NCBI GenBank assembly: GCA_043744215.1
Contig: JAYTVC010000012.1
Location: 33,805 to 97,804, forward strand
Direction: 5' to 3'
Origin: JBEEJL01 sp043744215
GTDB taxonomy: Bacteria > Pseudomonadota > Gammaproteobacteria > Burkholderiales > JBEEJL01
Length of the DNA stretch: 64,000 nucleotides
The notes below the pieces were generated by a model, which saw only the letters and a list, made by a program, of their open reading frames with translations, was not told where the DNA came from and did no database searches. The stretch's first letter is position 1; every line of letters starts with the position of its first letter. The position numbers and the translations under genes were made by a program. This document shows, piece after piece, positions 54,921 through 63,330 of the stretch.

Positions 54921-56027
54921 CTAAATACGCATCGGCATGACGACATATTTGAATTGTTCGTCTTTGGCAAACGTGATCAACGCGCTGCTGTTCGCATCGC
55001 CCAATGAGAGGCGCACGCTGTCGCTGTTGATATAACCGAGCACGTCTTGCAGATAGGCGATGTTGAATCCGATATCCAACGGCTCGCTGTCGTAACTGAC
55101 GGTGAGTTCTTCCTGCGCCTCTTCCTGCTCGTTGTTGGCGCAGATGATGGCCAGATTGTCTTTGCTCAACACCAAGCGCACGCCGCGAATTTTTTCATTG
55201 GATAAAATCGCCGCGCGTTGTAACGCTTGTTGCAAAGTAAGCCGATCCAATTCGAGATGTTTGCTGTAATTGGTGGGGATGACCTTGGTGTAATCGGGAA
55301 ATTTTCCATCGACGACTTTACTGATGATTTCAATGCCGCCAAAGGTGAAGCGTACTTGGTTGGCCTGGATGGAAATTTTTACCGGCTCGTCGCTGTCGCT
55401 CAGCAATTTAATCAGTTCGGATACGGATTTGCGCGGCAGAATTACGTCTTGTTTGGTCGCGCCGGTTTGTAATTGTGTGGCCGCATAGGCGAGACGATGG
55501 CCGTCTGTGGCCACCGCGCGCAATTGCTCCGCATCGATAGAAAATAATAGGCCATTCAAGTAATAGCGGATGTCCTGCACAGCCATGGCAAATTGCACTT
55601 GCGCCAATAATGCGCGTAAGGTTTTTTGCGGCAATTGGATGTCCGTCGCGTTGCCGGCGGCAGCCGCAAGCTTGGGGAAATCTTTTGCCGGCAGCGTTTG
55701 CAGATTGAATCGACTTTTGCCTGCGCGCACGGTGAGACGCGGATCCTTGTGATCCAGCGTGACTTCTGATTCTTCGGGCAAGGCGCGCAGGATGTCTTGC
55801 AATTTTTTTGCCGACAAAGTGACCGAGCCATTTTCCACTTTGCCTTCGATTCGCTGTTTGGCCGTAATCTGGATTTCCAGATCGGTGGCAACAAAAGACA
55901 CTTCGCCGTCCTGGGTTTCCAGCAACACGTTTGAAAGTATGGGTAAGGTGTGGCGACGTTCGACAATACCGGTAACGGATTGCAGGGGTTTCAGAATCTG
56001 ATCACGTTGCGCTTTTATTAATGACAT
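54921..56027 (-). CDS. dnaN: DNA polymerase III beta sliding clamp
   Basis: 368 residues, matching E. coli DnaN (366). It starts MSLIKAQRDQILKPLQSVTG, has the typical RHTLPILSNVLLE and FVATDLEIQITA of domain I, DGHRLAYAA in domain II, and ends with the clamp signature FKYVVMPMRI. It forms the dimeric ring that tethers polymerase III to DNA. It lies between dnaA and gyrB on the same strand. Confidence 0.97.
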   Translation of the reverse strand: MSLIKAQRDQILKPLQSVTGIVERRHTLPILSNVLLETQDGEVSFVATDLEIQITAKQRIEGKVENGSVTLSAKKLQDILRALPEESEVTLDHKDPRLTVRAGKSRFNLQTLPAKDFPKLAAAAGNATDIQLPQKTLRALLAQVQFAMAVQDIRYYLNGLLFSIDAEQLRAVATDGHRLAYAATQLQTGATKQDVILPRKSVSELIKLLSDSDEPVKISIQANQVRFTFGGIEIISKVVDGKFPDYTKVIPTNYSKHLELDRLTLQQALQRAAILSNEKIRGVRLVLSKDNLAIICANNEQEEAQEELTVSYDSEPLDIGFNIAYLQDVLGYINSDSVRLSLGDANSSALITFAKDEQFKYVVMPMRI

Positions 56028-56230
56028 TTTAATTAAACCTTAATAGTAGGTAATAGGAGCAGCGTCATAAGCGGTATAAATATGAAGTTTTAAATAAAAT
56101 CAATTAGTTACGTAAAAACAAAACTCTGTATAAACACTGTTTTTATTTGTGAGCCAATGTGCATAAATATTTCAATCACGGCAATAAGACGCTTTATCCA
56201 CAAACCATGCGGATTGCATACCGCGCTTAT
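56028..56230. other. dnaN-dnaA spacer, candidate oriC
   Basis: 203 bases, strongly AT-rich in the middle. It contains a perfect DnaA box TTATCCACA (56194-56202), a near-box TGTGCATAA (56158-56166), a weaker TGTATAAAC (about 56128) and a copy of the dispersed element with an exact IHF site (56087-56112). DnaA boxes, an IHF site and an AT-rich stretch together are what a chromosomal origin contains. The dnaA-rpmH spacer has one perfect DnaA box, so the origin could also be there. Confidence 0.5.
56087..56112 (-). repeat. Dispersed AT-rich element, copy 17
   Basis: On the minus strand CGTAACTAATTGATTTTATT followed by TAAAAC. Exact IHF consensus. It lies in the candidate origin. Confidence 0.65.
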
Positions 56231-57610
56231 TCAACCTTTTAGGGTTTGTAAAAGTGCGGCCACATCCCGGTTTATGATCGGGTCGGCGTCCCGTAATTCT
56301 TGTATTTTACGACAAGCGTGAAGAACTGTCGTGTGGTCTCTGCCGCCGAAGGCTTCGCCAATATCGGGCAAGCTTAAATGGGTCAGTTCCTTCGATAAGG
56401 CCATGGCCACCTGTCGCGGCCGCGCGAGAGAGCGCACGCGTTTTTTGGAAAACATATCGGCGACTTTTATTTTGTAATAGTCAGCGACGGTTTTCTGAAT
56501 GTTATCGATGGAAATTTGCCGGTTTTGCACGGCCAGCAAATCCTTCAAGGCTTCTTTTGCAACCGGCACCGTGATGGCCTCGCTGGTAAAGCGCGAATAA
56601 GCCAGCACGCGCTTTAATGCGCCTTCCAGTTCGCGTACGTTGGAGCGAATGTGTTTGGCAATAAAGAATGCGACCTGATCATCGAGCACAACATTTTCTA
56701 GCGCTGCCTTTTTAAGCAGAATGGCGACGCGCATTTCCAGCTCCGGCGGCTCCACCGCAACGGTTAATCCCCAGCCGAAACGCGAAATCAGGCGCTCGTC
56801 CATGGCGGCAATTTCTTTTGGGTAACTGTCGCAGGTGATGATGACTTGTTTGTGCGCTTCAATCAGCGCATTAAAGGCGTAAAAAAATTCTTCTTGCGTG
56901 CGCGTTTTGCCGCCAAAAAATTGAATGTCATCAATCAGGAGTAAATCGAGGGAATGATAATAGCGCTTGAAGCTGTCAAACGATTTGTGTTGATAGGCGC
57001 GCACCACGTCGGAAACATATTGCTCGGCGTGGATGTAACGAATTTTGGCTTTGGGATTGTTTTCCAGCACCTGGTTGCCGATGGCTTGCACCAGATGGGT
57101 TTTGCCCAAACCCACGCCGCCGTAGACGAACAGCGGGTTATACGCCTGGCCGGGATGCTCGGACACTTGCAGCGCAGCCGCGCGGGCGAGCTGATTGGCT
57201 TTGCCGTTAACGAAATTGGCAAAAGTAAAATTCGGGTTTAACCGATGGGCTTCATTTTTTGCCGGGGCCCGAACCAACGCAGCGGGGAAGCCGTTGTCCG
57301 CCTCATCCAGGACAGGCGCGCTTTGTTGCTCGGCCCGGGGAAGATTGAGCGCCGGCAATTTTGCGTTTTTTGCTTCCGCGTCAAGGCTGAGCACGAGACT
57401 TACCGGCTTGGAGAAATATTCTTCGCCCATGGCTTCAATGCGGTTGAGAAACCGGTCTTTGATCCACTGCATGACAAATCGGTTAGGCGCGATGATATGA
57501 AACGCTTCACCGTCGTTTTCGACGCGCAAGGGCTTGATCCAGGTGTTGAATTGCTGATGCGGCAATTCTTGCTGAAATCTGCCAAGGCAAGTGAGCCAAA
57601 AACCATCCAT
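56231..57610 (-). CDS. dnaA: Chromosomal replication initiator DnaA
   Basis: 459 residues from the ATG at 57610 (MDGFWLTCLGRFQQELPHQQ); a TTG four codons upstream is less likely. Domain I covers 1-85, a short linker follows, and the AAA+ domain has FVYGGVGLGKTHLVQAIGNQ and LLIDDIQFFGGK. The C-terminal helix-turn-helix ends with the DnaA-box-binding DHTTVLHACRKI. It melts the origin and loads the helicase. No Shine-Dalgarno is visible; a copy of the dispersed element begins five bases before the ATG. Confidence 0.97.
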   Translation of the reverse strand: MDGFWLTCLGRFQQELPHQQFNTWIKPLRVENDGEAFHIIAPNRFVMQWIKDRFLNRIEAMGEEYFSKPVSLVLSLDAEAKNAKLPALNLPRAEQQSAPVLDEADNGFPAALVRAPAKNEAHRLNPNFTFANFVNGKANQLARAAALQVSEHPGQAYNPLFVYGGVGLGKTHLVQAIGNQVLENNPKAKIRYIHAEQYVSDVVRAYQHKSFDSFKRYYHSLDLLLIDDIQFFGGKTRTQEEFFYAFNALIEAHKQVIITCDSYPKEIAAMDERLISRFGWGLTVAVEPPELEMRVAILLKKAALENVVLDDQVAFFIAKHIRSNVRELEGALKRVLAYSRFTSEAITVPVAKEALKDLLAVQNRQISIDNIQKTVADYYKIKVADMFSKKRVRSLARPRQVAMALSKELTHLSLPDIGEAFGGRDHTTVLHACRKIQELRDADPIINRDVAALLQTLKG

Positions 57611-57614
57611 ATGT

Positions 57615-57640
57615 GTAACCAATTGATTAAAAAGAATAAA
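57615..57640 (+). repeat. Dispersed AT-rich element, copy 18
   Basis: GTAACCAATTGATTAAAAAG followed by AATAAA. Exact IHF consensus, directly upstream of dnaA. Confidence 0.55.
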
Positions 57641-57724
57641 CTAGCGCCGCAAAGACCAAAATGAGCGGCGCAAACAGACTGGGAAAGCATGAATCGAGGG
57701 CTATTCTAGCGGTTTTGTCGGCAC

Positions 57725-57733
57725 TTATCCACA
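57725..57733 (+). promoter_or_regulatory. DnaA box
   Basis: Perfect TTATCCACA between dnaA and rpmH, about 115 bases before the dnaA start; it may autoregulate dnaA or be part of the origin. Confidence 0.7.
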
Positions 57734-57786
57734 GGCGGAAGCCGTTTAGGGATAATTATTTTCTTGCGTGTTTTGCCTGTTTCGCC

Positions 57787-57815
57787 TTGACATAGTGGGT
57801 GGGCTAAAGTGTAAT
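57787..57815 (+). promoter_or_regulatory. rpmH promoter
   Basis: TTGACA (57787-57792), a 17-base spacer and TGTAAT (57810-57815), upstream of rpmH. Five of six bases fit the -10 consensus. Confidence 0.65.
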
Positions 57816-57889
57816 AGCGAGTTGACCTATAGCACACGTCGTTTTTTCATTTTCCCCATTTTTCATCCTGATTTCTCAAGGCATTCTCC

Positions 57890-58024
57890 ATGAAAAGAAC
57901 TTACCAACCCTCCGTGATTCGCCGCAAAAGAACCCACGGCTTTTTAGTGCGCATGAAAACCCGTGGCGGCCGCGCCGTGATTCGCAGCCGTCGCGCTGCC
58001 GGGCGCGCCAAGCTGAGCGTCTAA
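57890..58024 (+). CDS. rpmH: 50S ribosomal protein L34
   Basis: 44 residues: MKRTYQPSVIRRKRTHGFLV then RMKTRGGRAVIRSRRAAGRA and KLSV, the near-invariant bL34 sequence. It is a basic protein of the large subunit. AAGG lies nine bases before the ATG. It heads the rpmH-rnpA-yidD-yidC-mnmE operon, divergent from dnaA as in most proteobacteria. Too short for length-filtered ORF calls. Confidence 0.98.
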   Translation: MKRTYQPSVIRRKRTHGFLVRMKTRGGRAVIRSRRAAGRAKLSV

Positions 58025-58116
58025 ACAGCGGTATTCACATCAACGCACCGAAAATTAAACCTGACGAAATAAAGCCCGACGGAATAAATCCCCAGGCAAT
58101 AACCGCCACGGCAAAT

Positions 58117-58464
58117 ATGCGGTATCGTCGGGTTAACCGGCTGGTAAAAACGGATGAATTTTCATCCGTTTTTCATTTTCGACGGCGTATCACAACGGGT
58201 TATTTGGTGGTTTACGCCAAACCGGGCGCGATCGCCTTGGGGCGGCTGGGCGTGACTGTGAGCAAAAAAGTGGCACGCCTCGCAGTCACGCGCAATTATG
58301 CGAAGCGGATTGTGCGAGAGGTTTTCCGTCGTAACATGGCGTTATTTACCGGTTTGGATGTGGTGGTGAGAGTGCAAAAGCCGTTTCCCGCCAAAGCCTA
58401 TGCGTTGATTGAAGCGGAGCTGCTGGGCTTGATGCCGGCTTTGCGTGCACGGGTTACAGGTTGA
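58117..58464 (+). CDS. rnpA: Ribonuclease P protein component
   Basis: 115 residues. It starts MRYRRVNRLVKTDEFSSVFH and contains the RNR signature VTRNYAKRIVREVFR (about 57-71), the basic helix that contacts the RNase P RNA. It helps the RNA subunit process tRNA 5' leaders. The 92-base spacer from rpmH is normal, and yidD begins nine bases after it. Confidence 0.95.
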   Translation: MRYRRVNRLVKTDEFSSVFHFRRRITTGYLVVYAKPGAIALGRLGVTVSKKVARLAVTRNYAKRIVREVFRRNMALFTGLDVVVRVQKPFPAKAYALIEAELLGLMPALRARVTG

Positions 58465-58473
58465 GGCAAAAAT

Positions 58474-58719
58474 ATGGCACAGGCATTGGTATTTGTTTGT
58501 GATCGACTTATCCGGCTGTATCAACTGACGCTCAGCCCATGGTTGGGGCAACGTTGCCGTTTCGCTCCAAGCTGTTCGGAATATGCGCGCGAGGCATTAC
58601 AACAACACGGGTTAATAAAAGGTTTGGGCTTGGCGGCGAAAAGAATTTCCCGCTGCCATCCGGGCAGCGACGGGGGTTACGATCCGGTGCCCGAACACCA
58701 GCAACACAAAAAGCCGTAA
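58474..58719 (+). CDS. yidD: Membrane protein insertion efficiency factor YidD
   Basis: 81 residues with the UPF0161 core: IRLYQLTLSPWLGQRCRFAP, then SCSEYAREAL, and RISRCHPGSDGGYDPVP. The three Cys are conserved in the family. It assists YidC-dependent insertion at the inner membrane. It sits between rnpA and yidC in the standard order. Confidence 0.94.
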   Translation: MAQALVFVCDRLIRLYQLTLSPWLGQRCRFAPSCSEYAREALQQHGLIKGLGLAAKRISRCHPGSDGGYDPVPEHQQHKKP

Positions 58720-58751
58720 TCACATTAATTAGAAAGTAAAAAGCCAAGACT

Positions 58752-60485
58752 ATGATGGACAAACGCCTGATCACCATGATGATTTTCCTGTTCTCCGGCT
58801 TTATGTTGTGGGAATCGTGGCAGGCGCAAAACAACCCGCCCAAGCCAGCCGTATCGGCGACTTCGCCGGCGAGCAATAAGGGTTTGAATGCTGTCCCGGC
58901 CCCGACTGGCGGAGCGGGGGCGGCGGCAACCGCCAATCCGGCAGCAAGCGCCGCGGCCGCATCACCCAACGCCATTACCCAGGGCGAACACATTAGTGTA
59001 CGCACGGATAAATTCCTGGCCGAAATCAACACAGCGGGCGGCAGCATTCGCAAACTTACTTTGTTGCAGCATTTTGCCGCAGAGGATACGAGCAAGCCTT
59101 TTGTGTTGATGCAAGATAACGGCGAGCCGTTTTACATTACCCGCTCAGGATTGTTGGGTGAAGGATTGCCTAATCACAACACCGTTTACACGACCACATC
59201 AAAAACCTATTCGCTGGAAGCGGGAAAAACAACACTGGAAGTGATACTCGACGCGCCGGAAGCCAGCGGCATCAAGGTGCGCAAACATATCGTGTTTCAT
59301 CGAGATAGTTATATTATTGATGAGCGTTTCGAGATCAGCAATAACAGCACTGCAGCGGTGATACCGAGTGCTTATTTCGAATTTCTGCGCGACGGGACGC
59401 CGCCGCCGGGTGACCAGCGTTTTGTCAGCACATTCACCGGCCCGGCGCTGTATAACGAGACAGAAAAATTCCACAAAATTGATTTTGCCAATATTGATAA
59501 AGGGAAAGAAGACAAAATCCGCAAGAGTAAAGAAGGTTGGGTGGCGATGCTGCAACATTATTTTGTTGCCGCGTGGCTGCCGAGCAGCGCCGATGCAAAG
59601 TTACCCAAAACAAATGAAGACCTGGAGTTTTATACCAAAAAAATTGACGATAAATATTACAAGGCCGGTGTGGTTGTGCCGGTCGGGTCAATCGCCGCTG
59701 GCGCAACGGCCATCGTGTCAGTGCCCATGTACGCAGGCCCTCAGGAAGTCGATAAGCTTAAAAATATAGCGACCGGCCTTGATCTAACCATTGATTACAG
59801 TTGGCTCACGATTGTAGCCACGCCGCTGTTTGCGCTGCTGAGTTCGATTTATGGCGGCGGTAATATTCCTTTTACCAATGTGCATATTCCTGGCGTGGGT
59901 AATTGGGGCGTGGCAATTATTCTACTCACCGTGTTGATCAAGCTCGCGTTCTATCGTTTGTCAGCCAAGAGCTATAAATCGATGGCGCAAATGAAAACCC
60001 TCGCGCCGAAAATCGAAAAACTCAAAGAGCAATACGGCGACGATCGCGCCAAGATGAATCAGGCGATGATGGAGTTGTATAAAAAAGAAAAAATGAATCC
60101 CCTCGGCGGCTGCTTGCCGATATTGTTGCAAATGCCTATTTTCCTCGCGTTGTATTGGGTGCTGCTCGGTTCGGTGGAGTTGCGCCATGCGCCGTTTGCA
60201 CTATGGATTAAAGACCTTTCTGCCGCTGATCCTTATTATGTGTTGCCGGTGCTGTACGGAATTACCATGTTTATCACGACCAAGCTGAGCCCCGCGCCGC
60301 CCGACCCAATGCAGGCGAAAATGATGACCATCATGCCGCTGATGTTCAGCGTGTTCTTTTTCTTTTTCCCATCAGGCCTTGTGTTGTATTACACGGTGAA
60401 CAATATTCTTTCCATTGCGCAACAGTGGATGATCACCCGCACCTACGGTGAGAAAGCCGTTGCCGCCGGGAATGCGAAGCGTTGA
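58752..60485 (+). CDS. yidC: Membrane protein insertase YidC
   Basis: 577 residues. An N-terminal helix (LITMMIFLFSGFMLWESW) is followed by a low-complexity Ala/Pro linker and the large periplasmic beta domain (about 80-340). The conserved core has five membrane helices, with MAQMKTLAPKIEKLKEQYGD and LGGCLPILLQMPIFLALYWV. It inserts proteins into the inner membrane with or without SecYEG. The extra Met at position 1 (MMDK) leaves the start open by one codon. mnmE overlaps its 3' end. Confidence 0.96.
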   Translation: MMDKRLITMMIFLFSGFMLWESWQAQNNPPKPAVSATSPASNKGLNAVPAPTGGAGAAATANPAASAAAASPNAITQGEHISVRTDKFLAEINTAGGSIRKLTLLQHFAAEDTSKPFVLMQDNGEPFYITRSGLLGEGLPNHNTVYTTTSKTYSLEAGKTTLEVILDAPEASGIKVRKHIVFHRDSYIIDERFEISNNSTAAVIPSAYFEFLRDGTPPPGDQRFVSTFTGPALYNETEKFHKIDFANIDKGKEDKIRKSKEGWVAMLQHYFVAAWLPSSADAKLPKTNEDLEFYTKKIDDKYYKAGVVVPVGSIAAGATAIVSVPMYAGPQEVDKLKNIATGLDLTIDYSWLTIVATPLFALLSSIYGGGNIPFTNVHIPGVGNWGVAIILLTVLIKLAFYRLSAKSYKSMAQMKTLAPKIEKLKEQYGDDRAKMNQAMMELYKKEKMNPLGGCLPILLQMPIFLALYWVLLGSVELRHAPFALWIKDLSAADPYYVLPVLYGITMFITTKLSPAPPDPMQAKMMTIMPLMFSVFFFFFPSGLVLYYTVNNILSIAQQWMITRTYGEKAVAAGNAKR

Positions 60486-61824
60486 TAACAAGCTAGACAC
60501 CATCGCCGCCATCGCCACCGCACCTGGCCGCGGCGGCATCGGTGTGGTGCGCGTGTCGGGTAAACAGCTTGCCGAATTCGCCCGCGCGTTGACGGGGAAA
60601 TCGCTTACGCCGCGCATCGCTACACTCACTTCTTTTTTTTCCGCCGACAACAACAAACTCGATCATGGCATCGCGCTGTTTTTTGCCGCGCCCCATTCGT
60701 TCACTGGCGAAGATGTTATTGAGCTGCAAGGACACGGCGGCAACGCGGTGCTGCAACTTATTTTGCAACGCTGTGTAGAGCTGGGCGCGCGCATCGCACA
60801 GCCGGGCGAATTCACCCGGCGCGCATTCCTCAATAACAAACTGGATTTGCTGCAAGCCGAAAGCGTCGCCGATTTAATCGAGGCTTCGACGGCGGAGGCG
60901 GCGCGCTCGGCCATGCGCTCGCTGTCAGGCGAATTCTCGCAGCAGATTCATAAGCTGGTCGATGGCCTCACGCATTTGCGCGCGCTGGTCGAGGCGACGC
61001 TGGATTTCCCCGAAGAAGAAATTGATTTTATTCAAACTACCGACGCGACGAATCGGCTGAAAATATTGCGCGCGCAACTCGACGCGCTATTAGCCAATGC
61101 GCAGCAAGGCCAAATATTGCGCGAAGGCTTGCAGGTGGTGTTGATCGGCCAGCCGAATGTGGGCAAATCCAGTTTGATGAACAAACTCGCTGGCGAAGAA
61201 GTTTCCATCGTCACGCCAATCGCCGGCACCACCCGCGACACCATTAAAAATATCATTATAATCAACGGCATACAAATACATATCGTAGATACGGCCGGGC
61301 TGCGCGACAGCGCTGACGAAGTAGAAAAAATCGGCATCGCGCGAACCTATGCCGCGATCGAAAAAGCTGGCGTGGTGTTAGTAATCCGTGATGCGACACA
61401 AGCCGAACATGCTGACGAAAAAGTCATTCGCAAAAAATTACCCGCGTCATTGCCAGTGGTTTATGTGCATAACAAAATTGATCTCGCGCATCGCGCCGCG
61501 CAAATCGAACCACGCGCAGACGGCGCGCATATTTATTTATCGGCAAAAAGCGGCGAAGGCGTGGAGTTGTTGCGCCAACATTTATTGCAACTCGCCGGCT
61601 GGCACAACACCGGCGAAGGCATTTACCTCGCGCGCCGCCGCCACACCACCGCGCTCGAACAAGCCGCCGCACATCTCGCCACAGCGCAAACGCAGTTGCA
61701 TCAACCCGAATTATTCGCCGAAGAATTACGTCTCGCGCAAACGCGCCTCAGCGACATCACCGGCGAATTCAGCGCTGATGATTTGCTGGGTGAAATATTT
61801 TCGCGGTTTTGTATTGGCAAATAG
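60472..61824 (+). CDS. mnmE: tRNA modification GTPase MnmE
   Basis: 450 residues from the ATG at 60472 (MRSVDNKLDTIAAIATAPGR); a GTG eight codons earlier is open. It overlaps yidC by 14 bases. The N-terminal domain has GRGGIGVVRVSGK; the G domain has G1 GQPNVGKSSLMN, G3 DTAGLRDSADEVEKIG and NKID; the C-terminal Cys is in FCIGK. With MnmG it makes 5-carboxymethylaminomethyl-uridine at tRNA position 34. All catalytic elements are present. Confidence 0.96.
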   Translation: MRSVDNKLDTIAAIATAPGRGGIGVVRVSGKQLAEFARALTGKSLTPRIATLTSFFSADNNKLDHGIALFFAAPHSFTGEDVIELQGHGGNAVLQLILQRCVELGARIAQPGEFTRRAFLNNKLDLLQAESVADLIEASTAEAARSAMRSLSGEFSQQIHKLVDGLTHLRALVEATLDFPEEEIDFIQTTDATNRLKILRAQLDALLANAQQGQILREGLQVVLIGQPNVGKSSLMNKLAGEEVSIVTPIAGTTRDTIKNIIIINGIQIHIVDTAGLRDSADEVEKIGIARTYAAIEKAGVVLVIRDATQAEHADEKVIRKKLPASLPVVYVHNKIDLAHRAAQIEPRADGAHIYLSAKSGEGVELLRQHLLQLAGWHNTGEGIYLARRRHTTALEQAAAHLATAQTQLHQPELFAEELRLAQTRLSDITGEFSADDLLGEIFSRFCIGK

Positions 61825-62003
61825 CGCGCATCAGCGTGGGCATATCCGCTGCAACACCGGCCCATATTTAGTCAGCGCGAGATCAGATTGATGACCCAAT
61901 GGATAAAGTAACCGGCCGCCGGAGTGCGTAGCGCGGAGGGAACCTAAAGCAACGCTTTTGGGCGGTACGGTTGACTGAAGGGTTAGGCCACGACGGACGT
62001 GCG
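61825..62003. other. mnmE 3' spacer with attC-like element
   Basis: 179 bases without a gene; see the attC-like entry. I see no U-tract terminator for mnmE. Confidence 0.4.
61905..61988 (-). repeat. Degenerate integron attC-like site
   Basis: On the minus strand it opens with GCCTAAC (consensus RYYYAAC) and then CCTTCAGTCAACCG. Near the other end GGCGGCCGGTTAC can pair with the CAACCGTACCGCC-type arm, giving the long imperfect stem of attC sites. The final GTTRRRY core is not well preserved. It begins 15 bases after the stop codon of the flanking minus-strand ORF, the arrangement of a gene cassette. Confidence 0.45.
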
Positions 62004-62279
62004 CTATTCAAGCGTTTCGTATGAATCTCTGTGTTCATTCAGCCAACATTTGAATTCTAGCATCTTGGCGCTTGGCTCGTGACCGAGCTTCTCCCAGTTA
62101 TAAAGTGCGCGCATCAGCATCTGTACGGCTTCCCAGCGGAAGATTTCTATTGTGTCTTCTTCCGCATTCGTCGCGTGCTTCAGGGTGTTGCGAGTAAGGT
62201 TAGCTTTTCGCGCAAACTCGCCATGCGCTATTTTTGTCATGGTCGTTTTTTGATACCACGCGTGGAGTTGCTCAAGCAT
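62004..62279 (-). CDS. Hypothetical cassette-type protein, 5' end truncated or fused
   Basis: 91 codons from the ATG at 62279, but the homologous sequence clearly continues upstream in the same open frame to about 62417 (QIVETAIELF, then SDFISALNLAGAAEDILGAL). This matches a family of small helical proteins I recall with an xAIxL...SxxTLAxAA core and an ANxxRNxLKHA segment, present here as KANLTRNTLKHATNAEED; function unknown. Upstream the frame runs into an Rhs fragment with no start codon, so the original 5' end is lost. It is followed by an attC-like site, which suggests an integron cassette origin. Confidence 0.6.
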   Translation of the reverse strand: MLEQLHAWYQKTTMTKIAHGEFARKANLTRNTLKHATNAEEDTIEIFRWEAVQMLMRALYNWEKLGHEPSAKMLEFKCWLNEHRDSYETLE

Positions 62280-62440
62280 CGGTTTTTCGCCGTTGCGCCG
62301 GAGCAGGGCGCCAAGAATGTCCTCCGCAGCACCTGCGAGGTTCAGGGCAGATATGAAATCGCTGTCCGAAATGAACAGTTCAATTGCGGTTTCAACAATT
62401 TGAACCTGGCCCCTTTGATTCTTGCTTTGATTCTTGATTC

Positions 62441-62644
62441 CATGGCGTCGTATTGGTAGGCGGCGTTGGTGGTACCGGTGATGCGGCTCAGTTGGCCTTT
62501 ACCATCCAATTTAGTGAGCGGTTTGGACCGATCGTAGGTGAAGGTTTCGGTGGCCAGTAGCGGGGCTTGGCGGCTGGAGACGCGGCTCATAGCGTCGTAG
62601 GTGTAGGTGGTGAGGTTGCCTTTTGGGTCGGCGAGAAACGGATT
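62441..62644 (-). pseudogene. Truncated Rhs/YD-repeat fragment
   Basis: About 68 codons of YD-repeat sequence: NPFLADPKGNLTTYTYDAMS, then TYDRSKPLTKLDGKGQLSRI and NAAYQYDAM. YD repeats build the shell of Rhs and Tc toxins. The fragment is bounded on both sides by unrelated sequence: upstream by FIHLR out of an AT-rich spacer, downstream by MESRIKARIKGARFKLL, after which the frame of the cassette ORF takes over. It is a relic of an rhs gene, probably related to the one that runs off the window end. Confidence 0.7.
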
Positions 62645-62700
62645 GCGTAAGTGAATAAACGCTTGATGGGGTGAAAATTTTATCGAACAAAAAACGCTCA

Positions 62701-62731
62701 TAAGCAATTGATTATATTTAACTATTTTATA
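62701..62731 (+). repeat. Dispersed AT-rich element, copy 19
   Basis: TAAGCAATTGATTATATTTA followed by ACTATTTTATA. Exact IHF consensus on the complementary strand. Confidence 0.6.
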
Positions 62732-62754
62732 GTTATCATAAGTAAAATTTCCCC

Positions 62755-62775
62755 GCCAATTGATTATTCAATTTC
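62755..62775 (+). repeat. Dispersed AT-rich element, partial copy 20
   Basis: GCCAATTGATTATTCAATTT. It has the central part, but the left arm of the IHF core is absent. Confidence 0.4.
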
Positions 62776-62831
62776 AATCATTCATCATTTAGCAAGAAAA
62801 TAAATTTCTCGCATGCCGAAAAGATATGTCT

Positions 62832-63329
62832 TCATTCTGTGATATCAATCTCAGGAAACACTTTGACTAGTGATTTTTCAAATTCCATTTCAGCATAAAA
62901 AATTAAATTATCATCAACAAAATCTATAGCGCCATAAATTTCATCTTTGGCGCTCCATTCAAATTCCATCATTGTTTTAAATGATGTAGTACCAAATTCC
63001 TGGATTTTCAAAAGGAATTCTGGACTAGCAAAAAAAATATGCATTGCCGGGAAATGCCACAAACGCCTCGACATTAGCACCTTGATAGCAGGATCAACAT
63101 CCGCTTTTTTTGTTATCCCATAAATGATTGTGCGCTTGCACTGAATTATTTTACAAGGCGATTTGGTTAAATAGTCGCGAAGCCTAGGGCTTGCTGTAAC
63201 GATAAAAGTAGCGATTCCAGCTTCAAGCATGCCAACCAGCAGTCGTTTAGAAATCGCGTATTTTCCAATTTTTGACGAATCCAGCTCGCCAAAAGATTCT
63301 GGGAAACATCGACTCGAAAAATTTTTCAT
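62832..63329 (-). CDS. Putative immunity protein paired with the Rhs toxin
   Basis: 165 residues from the ATG at 63329, one base after the stop codon of the rhs gene; an in-frame ATG 24 codons upstream lies inside that gene. The protein begins MKNFSSRCFPESFGELDSSK and has no signal peptide or membrane helix. The second half is rich in acidic and aromatic residues (TMMEFEWSAKDEIYGAIDFV), as is common for immunity proteins. I do not recognise a named Imm family. Its base composition is more AT-rich than the chromosome around it, as usual for rhs C-terminal/immunity pairs. The role, neutralising the adjacent toxin tip, is inferred from position. Confidence 0.6.
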   Translation of the reverse strand: MKNFSSRCFPESFGELDSSKIGKYAISKRLLVGMLEAGIATFIVTASPRLRDYLTKSPCKIIQCKRTIIYGITKKADVDPAIKVLMSRRLWHFPAMHIFFASPEFLLKIQEFGTTSFKTMMEFEWSAKDEIYGAIDFVDDNLIFYAEMEFEKSLVKVFPEIDITE

Positions 63330-63330
63330 T

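Larger units (their letters stand above)
62645..62831. other. AT-rich spacer with two repeat copies
   Basis: 187 bases with no gene, containing two copies of the dispersed element about 50 bases apart, one of them partial. Confidence 0.45.
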
